From: Rickettsiales bacterium
GTDB taxonomy: Bacteria > Pseudomonadota > Alphaproteobacteria > Rickettsiales > UBA1997
NCBI GenBank assembly: GCA_009693885.1
Contig: SHWK01000080.1
Location: 1 to 5,440, forward strand
Length of the DNA: 5,440 nucleotides
Direction: 5' to 3'
How positions within the stretch are numbered: the stretch's first letter is position 1; each line of letters begins with the position of its first letter. Positions 1 to 5,440 of the stretch are shown one piece after another. The notes beneath the pieces are model-generated. The model had not been told where the DNA came from. It saw only the letters and a list, made by a program, of their open reading frames with translations, and did no database searches. The translations under genes and the position numbers were made by a program.

Positions 1-18
1 TTTTGCAAAAGTTTGTAA

Positions 19-92
19 TGCGTTTATTTTGCTTAAAAAGTGTGAATATTAATATGTTTTTCAACGCATTTATTTTATAAAAGTGTGATTAT
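19..92. repeat. Imperfect direct repeat in the leader of the acetyltransferase gene
   Basis: Two similar stretches of about 30 bases lie at 19-50 and 64-92. Both carry a GC(G/A)TTTATTTT core (tttatttt at 23-30 and 69-76), a short AT spacer, then the identical 10-mer aaaagtgtga (36-45 and 79-88) and an (A/T)TAT tail. The offset is 46 bases for the first core and 43 for the second, so the copies differ by a small indel. A much weaker third match, tttatttt followed by acaaaaagga, begins at 110. The repeat lies just upstream of the acetyltransferase and could be a pair of operator sites or a decayed tandem duplication. Chance similarity is possible at this AT content. Confidence 0.5.
84..92 (+). 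promoter_or_regulatory. Possible extended -10 promoter element for the acetyltransferase gene
   Basis: TGTGATTAT at 84-92 fits an extended -10 (TGn followed by GATTAT, 4 of 6 to TATAAT). It would start a transcript near base 99, giving a leader of about 40 bases. No convincing -35 hexamer lies 16-18 bases upstream. The element sits at the end of the second repeat copy, so any protein binding the repeat would compete with polymerase here. The call is weak because AT-rich DNA offers many such matches. Confidence 0.25.
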
Positions 93-125
93 CAAAGCGC
101 TTTTGCCAATTTATTTTTTTACAAA

Positions 126-130
126 AAGGA
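126..130 (+). promoter_or_regulatory. Ribosome binding site of the acetyltransferase gene
   Basis: AAGGA at 126-130 lies 9 bases before the ATG at 140, a normal Shine-Dalgarno distance. It supports this ATG as the true start. Confidence 0.7.
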
Positions 131-139
131 TTTTTAATT

Positions 140-685
140 ATGTTAAGTTTTTCCGAATCAAAAATTGCTTTTATCACCGATCGCCTCGAGGCACATTTTT
201 TAACGCCACAAAATCAACAGCTTGTAATCGATCTTTACAATGCCGATGGTAGCACTGAATACCTAGAGGGGCTTGATGTTCTGAAGGATCTTGAATTAGT
301 AAGAAAATGCTATCAAGAAAACCAAAATGTTGGATCTTATTTATTTTTCTCCAAAAAAAATAATGAATTTATCGGCTTTGGCGGCGTGCAAAACCAAGAA
401 TCTTTAGATGATGGCTCTTTGGCGCTTTCTGATAAAATTGAGTTTTTAATTATGGTTGGTTCAAAACATGCGGGCCTTGGCTATGGCTATGAATTTTCAT
501 CAGCATTTCTGCGATTCTTTTTTGATAATTTTCCCGAAATAAGCGTGCCAGCAAGAGTTAATAAAGAGAACTTCGCCTGTATCAAACTATTGCGCAAGCT
601 TGGCTTTGCTAATGATGGAGAGGTTGCTTATCGTGATTGGGGGACCAGATTTAATTTATTGCGAATACATCTTGAGTCAATTTGA
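140..685 (+). CDS. GNAT-family N-acetyltransferase (RimJ/RimL-like)
   Basis: This 181-residue protein is a likely cytoplasmic acetyl-CoA-dependent N-acetyltransferase of the RimJ/RimL (Acetyltransf_3) type; the length is normal for a single GNAT domain. Seen in the sequence: an N-terminal TDRLEAHFLTPQN strand entry around residues 13-25; a central strand KIEFLIMVGSKH (99-110) running into the acetyl-CoA pyrophosphate loop H-AGLGYG-YE (110-118), a variant of the family's Q/R-x-x-G-x-G/A; and the C-terminal signature V-N-K-E-N-F-A-C-I-K-L-L-R-K-L-GF (140-156), matching the usual N-x-x-S-x-x-L-x-x-x-LGF. The ATG has a good AAGGA site 9 bases upstream. The gene stands alone on the plus strand and converges with the porin gene. 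Relatives acetylate ribosomal protein N-termini, amino acids or antibiotics. The substrate cannot be read from this sequence, and the unoccupied context gives no clue. Confidence 0.88.
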   Translation: MLSFSESKIAFITDRLEAHFLTPQNQQLVIDLYNADGSTEYLEGLDVLKDLELVRKCYQENQNVGSYLFFSKKNNEFIGFGGVQNQESLDDGSLALSDKIEFLIMVGSKHAGLGYGYEFSSAFLRFFFDNFPEISVPARVNKENFACIKLLRKLGFANDGEVAYRDWGTRFNLLRIHLESI

Positions 686-699
686 AGAAAATTTTCTTC
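684..699. terminator. Palindrome between convergent genes, possible weak bidirectional terminator
   Basis: GAAGAAAATTTTCTTC is a perfect 16-base palindrome that starts inside the acetyltransferase stop codon (683-685). On the plus strand it is followed by a pyrimidine-rich, T-rich stretch (cttattttctc). The convergent 65-base gap makes a shared terminator plausible. The stem would be mostly A-U (about 5 pairs around a 6-base loop), so it is a weak hairpin, and the minus-strand side lacks a clean T run. Confidence 0.25.
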
Positions 700-750
700 C
701 TTATTTTCTCAGCTCGAAGAAATCAAATTTATCTTTGTTCTATCTGAAAA

Positions 751-1986
751 TTAAAATATTAACTGAGTTCTGACCGAAAATCCGTCATATCTTTGATTAA
801 TCGCAGTTCTTGTATTTCTATCAACATTTTGATAGTTGAACATCATGCGCACATTATCATTTAAATACCAATTCACCCCAAGCGTTAATTCTTTAGTATT
901 GCCGCCGTTGATTAGATTAGATCGATAATTATCATTTCTGTTATCGCTAGCATATCGTGCCGCAATTTCCCAGGCGCCAATACCATTTTTATCAACAGGA
1001 GAATTCACTTTGAAGCCCGAAACAATCCCTGTTTTTGTTTTATAATCACGATGTTCTCCGGTTAATAAAGTGGAAATTTGCGCATAATAACCATTGAAGT
1101 CACCACGAAGACCCGTAGTAGAAACTAATCCTGCGCCTCTAGCATTTTTATCATAATTGACATGATTATAAGTATATTCAGCTTGAAACTCGGTTGAGCC
1201 TTGTCTGACGATCATTTCTGCTTCGAGGAAATATTCTTTGTCAATAGCATTCGCCGTTGTATTTGCGCCAGTTACAGCAGTATTGCGATTTTTCGAAGCA
1301 TAAAATCCAGCAAGACCAAGATGTATCAATGATGATAAATTGTTAACGGGAGCATAAACTACGCGCGCAGAAGCCGATGTTTGACTATCATCAGTTCGGC
1401 TTTCATTGCCAGTTGTTTCGCCAAAAATACCAGCGGTGGCATGCCATTTAGCATTGTAAGTTGAGGCTTGAAAACCAACATGGCGACCGGGAGAGCTAGT
1501 ACTGACAACAGATCTTTCAATAAAAACCATAGTGTTAGAGCCCACCAATTGCTCTAAAGAAAATGGTGGACGATAATGACCAACTCTAAATTCGGTTTCT
1601 GGAATTGCGATATAAGCGATATAAGCATCGAATAATTCCGATTTATTATTAGTAAAACTATTATCAAATTTATAGTAAAAATCTTTACCAATATTGCCAT
1701 CAATTGCTAATCGCGCTCTTCTAATATCGATACCATCTTTTTTTGCATCACTTTCTTTGTTATTATACCACTTACCATCAATGTGCAAGCGCCCAGAGAG
1801 GCGAGCATTTTCTAGCGCGGTAGTTAAAGTTGATTTGCTGGAAGCCTGAGAAATTTGGGAAATTTTAGATTCAAGTTCGTCAAGACGAGAATTGATACTT
1901 TTTTGAGTACCTTGCGCTAAAGATGTGCTTGAATAAGCAGACAATGCAGCAGCGATAAGGCAAATATAAATATTTCGCTTAGTCAT
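751..1986 (-). CDS. Outer-membrane porin, OprP/OprO (phosphate-selective porin) family
   Basis: This 411-residue protein is a predicted outer-membrane beta-barrel of the OprO/OprP porin family. Residues 1-24 form a signal peptide (MTKRN, a hydrophobic core, then cleavage at SLA|Q), leaving about 387 mature residues, normal for a 16-strand barrel. A short heptad-like segment (about 31-52, INSRLDELESKISQIS) suggests a periplasmic coiled coil. The barrel begins near GRLHIDGKWYNN (65-76). Family hallmarks follow: D-I-RRARLAIDG (87-97), FYYKFDNS (103-110), DAYIAY (120-125), FRVGHYRPPFSLEQL (133-147) and F-I-ERS (155-159). The chain ends in ...VRTQLIF, with the terminal Phe expected for recognition by the BAM assembly complex. 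OprP itself takes up phosphate, but the family also includes pyrophosphate and less selective pores, so specificity is not claimed. It follows ggt after a 284-base gap with its own promoter candidates. The ribosome site before ATG 1986 (AAAGAC) is poor. Confidence 0.88.
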   Translation of the reverse strand: MTKRNIYICLIAAALSAYSSTSLAQGTQKSINSRLDELESKISQISQASSKSTLTTALENARLSGRLHIDGKWYNNKESDAKKDGIDIRRARLAIDGNIGKDFYYKFDNSFTNNKSELFDAYIAYIAIPETEFRVGHYRPPFSLEQLVGSNTMVFIERSVVSTSSPGRHVGFQASTYNAKWHATAGIFGETTGNESRTDDSQTSASARVVYAPVNNLSSLIHLGLAGFYASKNRNTAVTGANTTANAIDKEYFLEAEMIVRQGSTEFQAEYTYNHVNYDKNARGAGLVSTTGLRGDFNGYYAQISTLLTGEHRDYKTKTGIVSGFKVNSPVDKNGIGAWEIAARYASDNRNDNYRSNLINGGNTKELTLGVNWYLNDNVRMMFNYQNVDRNTRTAINQRYDGFSVRTQLIF

Positions 1987-2024
1987 GTCTTTGAATTATT
2001 TTAGCATTAAAAATCATTCTAATT

Positions 2025-2052
2025 TTTATAGAAATATACTAAACAAATTCAA
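2025..2052 (-). promoter_or_regulatory. Proximal sigma70-like promoter candidate for the porin gene
   Basis: On the minus strand, TTGAAT (2052-2047) and TATAAA (2030-2025) are separated by 16 bases. A start near base 2018 would give a leader of about 30 bases before the porin ATG. Each hexamer is a fair, not perfect, match, and the region is AT-rich, so this is less convincing than the distal promoter. Confidence 0.35.
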
Positions 2053-2183
2053 AGCACTGAACTTAATGTTGGTTATGCAAGCTCTAGAACTTTTGATGAC
2101 ATGCTTCATAAAAGAAGATCGCATAACTCACTTTAGGTGCGAAAACTTGATTAGGTATATTCCACAAAACTTATAGAATTTAC

Positions 2184-2202
2184 CCATGTAATTAAGACAT
2201 GG
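2184..2202 (-). promoter_or_regulatory. Hairpin at the predicted 5' end of the porin transcript
   Basis: CCATGT and ACATGG (2184-2189 and 2197-2202) form a perfect 6-base-pair stem around a 7-base AT-rich loop. One more A-T pair is possible beyond a bulged base. The predicted start of the distal promoter (about 2204) would place this stem within one or two bases of the mRNA 5' end. Such 5' terminal stem-loops are known to stabilise some outer-membrane protein messages, ompA being the classic case. No T run follows on either strand, so it is unlikely to be an intrinsic terminator of ggt. Confidence 0.4.
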
Positions 2203-2210
2203 TTGTGCGC

Positions 2211-2238
2211 ATTATATTTTTAATGTTCTAAAGGTCAA
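2211..2238 (-). promoter_or_regulatory. Strong sigma70-like promoter upstream of the porin gene
   Basis: On the minus strand, TTGACC (2238-2233) is followed by a 16-base spacer and a perfect TATAAT (2216-2211). That is 11 of 12 consensus positions with near-optimal spacing, the best promoter match noticed in the window. It begins 33 bases after the ggt stop and points at the porin, which implies that the porin is transcribed independently of ccmF-ggt. Activity is inferred, not shown. Confidence 0.6.
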
Positions 2239-2270
2239 GCTGGTTTATTATTTTCTCAGAAAATTAGCAA

Positions 2271-4034
2271 TTACAACCCAATTGCCACGCCATTTCTACG
2301 CGGATCAGCGCCGCCTTTTAGCTTGCGATCATCAATTGTGATAGCATGAATTCCGCTGACAATATCAATCACTTTTACTTTGTGCCCCATTTCTTCAAGT
2401 TGTGGTTTTAACTTTGCTACCGCAGTATTTTCTTCAAGTTCAACCGCGCCATTTAACGCCACAAAATTAGGTGCCGCAATAGCTTTTTGGATATCCATTC
2501 CCCAATCAAGATGATTTAAGATTGCTTTTAAAGTAAATTGAATAATGCGTGGACCACCTGGCGAACCAACCACCATCAATAATTTATCATTCTGATCAAA
2601 CACTAAGGTTGGAGTAAGTGAGCTGCGAGGCTGCTTGCCAGCGCGCAAACGATTAGCAACATATTTGCCATTGGCAAAAGGCGTGAGAGAAAAATCCGTG
2701 AGCTGATTATTTAACATAAATCCATCCACCGATAAAGCTGATCCAAAGAAATATTCAATTGAAGTAGTTAAAGAAACAGCGTTGCCATCTTCATCGACAA
2801 TCGAAATATGTGTGGTTGATGGTGGTTCAACAGCTTTGCCTTTTGTAAATTTATTGGCGATAATTTCTGGATTAGAGAATTTTCCTGCACTGGCTTTTGC
2901 CATCGCGCGACTGGTTCTGATTAGTTTGCTGCGTTGTCTTAAATAAAGTTTATCAAGCATTTGTGTTACAGGAACATTATTTATATCAGCGATATATTCA
3001 TTGCGATCAGCATAAGCTAGGCGCGAAGCTTCAGTGATTAAATGCACCGCTTCTTTTGAATCTGGGCGCAAATTTGCTAAATCAAAATTTTCTAAGATAC
3101 CCAAAATTTGCAACAAAGTAATGCCGCCAGAACTTGGCAAAGGCATTGAGCAAATTTTATATTTTACGCGATAAGTGCCGCAAATTAAATCTCCCGTAGT
3201 TGTTTGATAATTAGCGAGATCCTTCAAAGATAAGGTTCCTGGATTAACTTTTGAGTTGCGAACGGCGTTAACAATATCTTGCGCAATTTGTCCTTTGTAA
3301 AAAGGATCAATGCCTTCTTCAGCAATGGTTTCTAGGGTTGCGGCTAGTTTTTGATTAGTGATTATATCGCCAATTGCTTTTGGTTTTTTATCTTTAGTAA
3401 GATAAATTTCAGCAGATTCATCAAAATCTTTGAGATAAGAAATTTGTGTTGAAAGCGCGCGCATTCTATCGTTAACAACAAATCCTTTGCGCGCTATTTC
3501 GATTGCTGGTTCAAATAAAGTTGCCCAAGGAAGTTTGCCATATTTATCATGTGCTTCTTTGAACATTTTTAACAAACCTGGCGTACCAACAGATAAGCCG
3601 CCGCGCACCACATCAGTAAAATCGCGTGCGTTGCCATTTTTATCTAAAAACATTGTAGAAAAAGATGCGGCTGGTGCAGTTTCGCGACCGTTGAAATAAA
3701 TTGTTTTGGCAGTTTTGGCGTGATAATAAAGCAAAAATCCACCACCACCAATCCCCGAAGAATGTGGTTCAACCACATTCAAAACCATTTGCGTTGCGAT
3801 TGCTGCATCAATTGCGTTGCCACCTTGTTCGATCATTGCTTGTCCGGCTTTGCTGGCTAATTCATCGGCGCTGGCGATCATGTATTTTTTGCCAGAGATG
3901 GTTCTGAGATTGCGAATTTTGGCCGCGCTTTCACCAGTCCAGCTATCATTGTTAGTGGTTCCGTTTGAATTCGCGTTTTGTGAAAGAGCGAAGAGAAGAA
4001 AAAATGCGGTGAAAAATTTACAACAAGACTTCAT
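2271..4034 (-). CDS. ggt: Gamma-glutamyltransferase (gamma-glutamyltranspeptidase), periplasmic
   Basis: This N-terminal-nucleophile enzyme removes the gamma-glutamyl group from glutathione and related peptides, by hydrolysis or transfer to an acceptor. I start it at ATG 4034 (587 residues); the longer open frame begins only at a TTG at 4061. Residues 1 to about 21-23 are a signal peptide (MKSCCKFF, hydrophobic core, SQNA|NS), so it acts in the periplasm. The precursor should cleave itself before Thr407 in PPS-TTH, giving subunits of about 380 and 181 residues. Other active-site matches to the E. coli enzyme: Arg117 in NGRETAP (R114), Gln444 and Asp447 in LNNQLTD (Q430, D433), Ser471-Ser472 in PRSSLTP, and Gly493-Gly494 in GSPGGPR. 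Position 427 is Glu, as in Bacillus enzymes, where E. coli has Asn411. The C-terminus GADPRRNGVAIG is typical. The start overlaps the end of ccmF by 17 bases, so co-transcription is likely. All key residues are present, so I expect it to be active. Confidence 0.95.
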   Translation of the reverse strand: MKSCCKFFTAFFLLFALSQNANSNGTTNNDSWTGESAAKIRNLRTISGKKYMIASADELASKAGQAMIEQGGNAIDAAIATQMVLNVVEPHSSGIGGGGFLLYYHAKTAKTIYFNGRETAPAASFSTMFLDKNGNARDFTDVVRGGLSVGTPGLLKMFKEAHDKYGKLPWATLFEPAIEIARKGFVVNDRMRALSTQISYLKDFDESAEIYLTKDKKPKAIGDIITNQKLAATLETIAEEGIDPFYKGQIAQDIVNAVRNSKVNPGTLSLKDLANYQTTTGDLICGTYRVKYKICSMPLPSSGGITLLQILGILENFDLANLRPDSKEAVHLITEASRLAYADRNEYIADINNVPVTQMLDKLYLRQRSKLIRTSRAMAKASAGKFSNPEIIANKFTKGKAVEPPSTTHISIVDEDGNAVSLTTSIEYFFGSALSVDGFMLNNQLTDFSLTPFANGKYVANRLRAGKQPRSSLTPTLVFDQNDKLLMVVGSPGGPRIIQFTLKAILNHLDWGMDIQKAIAAPNFVALNGAVELEENTAVAKLKPQLEEMGHKVKVIDIVSGIHAITIDDRKLKGGADPRRNGVAIGL

Positions 4035-4044
4035 TTTTTTTACC
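4018..4044 (-). other. ccmF stop / ggt start overlap with an A8 run
   Basis: The ggt ATG (4034-4032) lies 17 bases before the end of the ccmF stop codon (TAA, 4020-4018), in a different frame. Immediately upstream is GGT followed by a run of eight A's (4041-4034), the last being the A of the ATG. The Shine-Dalgarno match is therefore poor. This layout suggests that ggt is translated mainly by ribosomes finishing ccmF (translational coupling), which is an inference. Confidence 0.6.
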
Positions 4045-5440
4045 AATAAAAAACTGCACAACTTTTAAAGCTGCTGCAACTGACATTATTAAACAGCCCA
4101 GCCAAATCAGATAAATAAATGGTTTATAATAAATTCTTAGAGCATAGAAATTGTTTTCATCTTTATTGCCGATAGCTAAATAAAGATCTCCAAAAAATCC
4201 ATGCTGGATCGCTGCTTCGTTGGTGGTTTGGTCGGATACAGGATAATATCGTAACTGTGGTTTGATACGATTTACTTCTTTGCCGTTTTCAAGAATTGTG
4301 AAAATTCCCTCACGCGCTAAAAAATTCTGTCCCGCTTTGTAGTCGATGCGATCGAAACGAATCTGATAATTTTGATCATCAGAAACATTTATTATTTCAC
4401 CTTGTTTAATATTTACTTCTTTGACGGATCCAAGAGAAGATAGTATAATCCCAATTACTAATAAAGTAAAGCCTAGATGGGCAATGTTCGAGACGGATTT
4501 GCGGGATAAGAGAGCTAGAAATGAGCCATTTAATGCTAAAAATAATAGGATAATTTCACTAAAAGAGGCGTTATTTGTCTTAAGATGTGCTAAAAATGTC
4601 AAACTTGCCGAAGTCAGCAATATCAAGGAGTTGCGCCTGGTAATAATTTTTATTTTGCCAGTTTGGATTTTATAATGAGTAAAATAGGAGCTGGCCAAAA
4701 AAGCCAAGAAAGGCAGGAGCAAAATCGTGAAAATTTGGTTGTAGTATTTTGCTCCAATTGAGATTGATTGATCGAAGATGGTTTGGGATAAAATCGGGTA
4801 TAAAGTGCCTAATAAAGTTGTAAAAAGGGCGATTATTAACAGATAATTATTGCTAAAAATCATGCCATTTTTAGAGAATAATTTTGTGATTTTTGATTGC
4901 TGTGAAGGCTTGATTTTATTGACTTTGAGAGCAAAAATTAGCATTGCGATGCCGCTGATTATGGTGATTAATAGAATGATAAAAAACCCGCGCTTGGCAT
5001 CGACCGCGAAAGAGTGCACTGAGGTGAGTAAGCCAGAGCGGGTTAGAAAGATTCCGATGAGACATAAAGTGAAGTTAGTGATGGCGAGCAAAGTCACCCA
5101 AATTTTGCAGATATTTTGGGTGCTTAAAAGCCTGAGAGCGTGAATTAGTGCGGTTGCGGCCAGCCATGGCATTAACGAAACATTCTCGACCGGATCCCAA
5201 AACCAATAGCCACCCCAACCAAGCTCACGATAGGCCCACCAAGATCCGAGGCCGATTCCTAAAGTTAAACATCCCCATGATAAAAATAGCCAAAATTGCA
5301 TAATTTTAGCTAGTGCGGGGGTGATTTTTTCTTGTAACAGGCCAGCAATTATAAGTGAAAAAACAACGGAAAAGCCAATATAGCCAACATAAAGCATTGG
5401 CGGATGAAGCGCGAGGCCAATATCTTGTAGAAGCGGATTG
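4018..5440 (-). CDS. ccmF: Cytochrome c-type biogenesis protein CcmF, C-terminal two thirds (5' end outside window)
   Basis: CcmF is the inner-membrane haem lyase subunit of System I cytochrome c maturation. With CcmH it takes haem from holo-CcmE and attaches it to the CXXCH cysteines of apocytochrome c at the periplasmic face. The frame stays open to the right edge: residues NPLLQDIGLALHPP precede the Met at 5397, so that Met is internal. About 473 residues are visible and roughly the first 170-190 of a usual 640-660 are missing. The WWD haem-handling motif is intact (about 5241-5194: WWAYRELGWGGYWFWD, then PVEN). All four conserved histidines are present: periplasmic His in LHPPML (codon 5406-5404) and TSVHSF (5016-5014), and membrane haem-b ligands in ALIHAL (5142-5140) and NIAHLG (4479-4477). 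Then come a periplasmic domain (FDRIDY, KPQLRYYPV, GFFGDLYLAIG) and a last membrane helix (YYKPFIYLIWLG). The next gene is ggt, not the usual ccmG or ccmH. Confidence 0.96.
   Translation of the reverse strand, partial: NPLLQDIGLALHPPMLYVGYIGFSVVFSLIIAGLLQEKITPALAKIMQFWLFLSWGCLTLGIGLGSWWAYRELGWGGYWFWDPVENVSLMPWLAATALIHALRLLSTQNICKIWVTLLAITNFTLCLIGIFLTRSGLLTSVHSFAVDAKRGFFIILLITIISGIAMLIFALKVNKIKPSQQSKITKLFSKNGMIFSNNYLLIIALFTTLLGTLYPILSQTIFDQSISIGAKYYNQIFTILLLPFLAFLASSYFTHYKIQTGKIKIITRRNSLILLTSASLTFLAHLKTNNASFSEIILLFLALNGSFLALLSRKSVSNIAHLGFTLLVIGIILSSLGSVKEVNIKQGEIINVSDDQNYQIRFDRIDYKAGQNFLAREGIFTILENGKEVNRIKPQLRYYPVSDQTTNEAAIQHGFFGDLYLAIGNKDENNFYALRIYYKPFIYLIWLGCLIMSVAAALKVVQFFIGKKNEVLL

Larger units (their letters stand above)
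1987..2204 (-). other. Predicted long 5' untranslated leader of the porin mRNA
   Basis: If transcription starts from the strong promoter at 2211-2238, the message begins near base 2204 and carries about 218 untranslated bases before the porin ATG at 1986. The stretch is AT-rich, begins with a hairpin (2184-2202) and contains a second promoter candidate near its end (2025-2052). I recognise no known riboswitch or sRNA fold in it. The leader depends entirely on the promoter call. Confidence 0.4.

Noticed and set aside
94..103. AAAGCGCTTT palindrome followed by a T-rich stretch, as a terminator of an upstream gene
   Set aside because: The palindrome has no loop; forming one leaves only about three A-U pairs. 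It may be part of the promoter region instead.
701..712. The 12-mer TTATTTTCTCAG, also found at 2248-2259, both just after gene ends
   Set aside because: Two copies of a 12-base T-rich word in 5.4 kb of AT-rich DNA are not enough to call a repeat family.
1985..2176. A 63-codon plus-strand open frame in the ggt-porin gap
   Set aside because: It has no ribosome binding site, no recognisable domain, a composition typical of translated AT-rich intergenic DNA, and it runs antisense to the predicted porin leader and promoters.
2132..2191. A 19-codon minus-strand frame (MGKFYKFCGIYL...) inside the predicted porin leader, and a two-codon ATG-TCT-TAA before it
   Set aside because: The 19-codon ATG lies in the hairpin with no Shine-Dalgarno sequence. 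Frames of this length arise by chance in such DNA, so I do not call a leader peptide.
2250..2264. ATTTTCT-C-AGAAAAT inverted repeat just after the ggt stop, as a ggt terminator
   Set aside because: The central gap is one base, so a real loop would cost most of the short A-U stem, and no T run follows on the minus strand.
4035..4061. Nine extra N-terminal residues for GGT from an upstream TTG start
   Set aside because: The ATG at 4034 gives a textbook signal peptide starting MKSCCK and a family-typical length, while the TTG start would add a poor leader and deepen the ccmF overlap.
3487..4068. Several plus-strand open frames opposite ggt, and others opposite ccmF (4421-4675, 4850-5143)
   Set aside because: They are antisense to strongly supported coding sequences and show no domain, signal or ribosome site of their own.

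Overview
The window is about 36% GC by eye and reads as a chromosomal stretch of an AT-rich Gram-negative bacterium. A signal-peptide-bearing outer-membrane porin and a periplasmic gamma-glutamyltransferase show that it has two membranes. The CcmF (System I cytochrome c maturation) and the alphaproteobacterial flavour of the CcmF and GGT sequences suggest a low-GC alphaproteobacterium, possibly Rickettsiales- or Holosporales-like. That placement is an inference from sequence style, not from a search.

Layout: 1-139 is a very AT-rich leader with an imperfect direct repeat. It is followed by a plus-strand gene for a GNAT/RimJ-like N-acetyltransferase (140-685). Everything else is on the minus strand, read from right to left. 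First comes ccmF, whose N-terminal third lies beyond the right edge (5440 down to 4018). Next is ggt, gamma-glutamyltranspeptidase (4034 down to 2271), whose start codon lies inside the end of ccmF. Then comes a 284-base intergenic region, and last an OprP/OprO-type porin (1986 down to 751). The porin and acetyltransferase genes converge across 65 bases.

ccmF and ggt overlap by 17 bases and are almost certainly co-transcribed and possibly translationally coupled. The porin is probably transcribed separately: the gap before it holds a near-consensus sigma70-type promoter (TTGACC-16-TATAAT) about 225 bases upstream of its start. A hairpin sits where the transcript should begin, and there is a second, weaker promoter candidate closer to the gene. 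Functionally the window is about the cell envelope: haem attachment to apocytochrome c, periplasmic glutathione breakdown, and outer-membrane uptake of anions or other small solutes. No mobile element, tRNA, rRNA, CRISPR array or defence system was seen, and no clearly novel system. The points most worth a second look are the ccmF-ggt overlap and the leader ahead of the porin.
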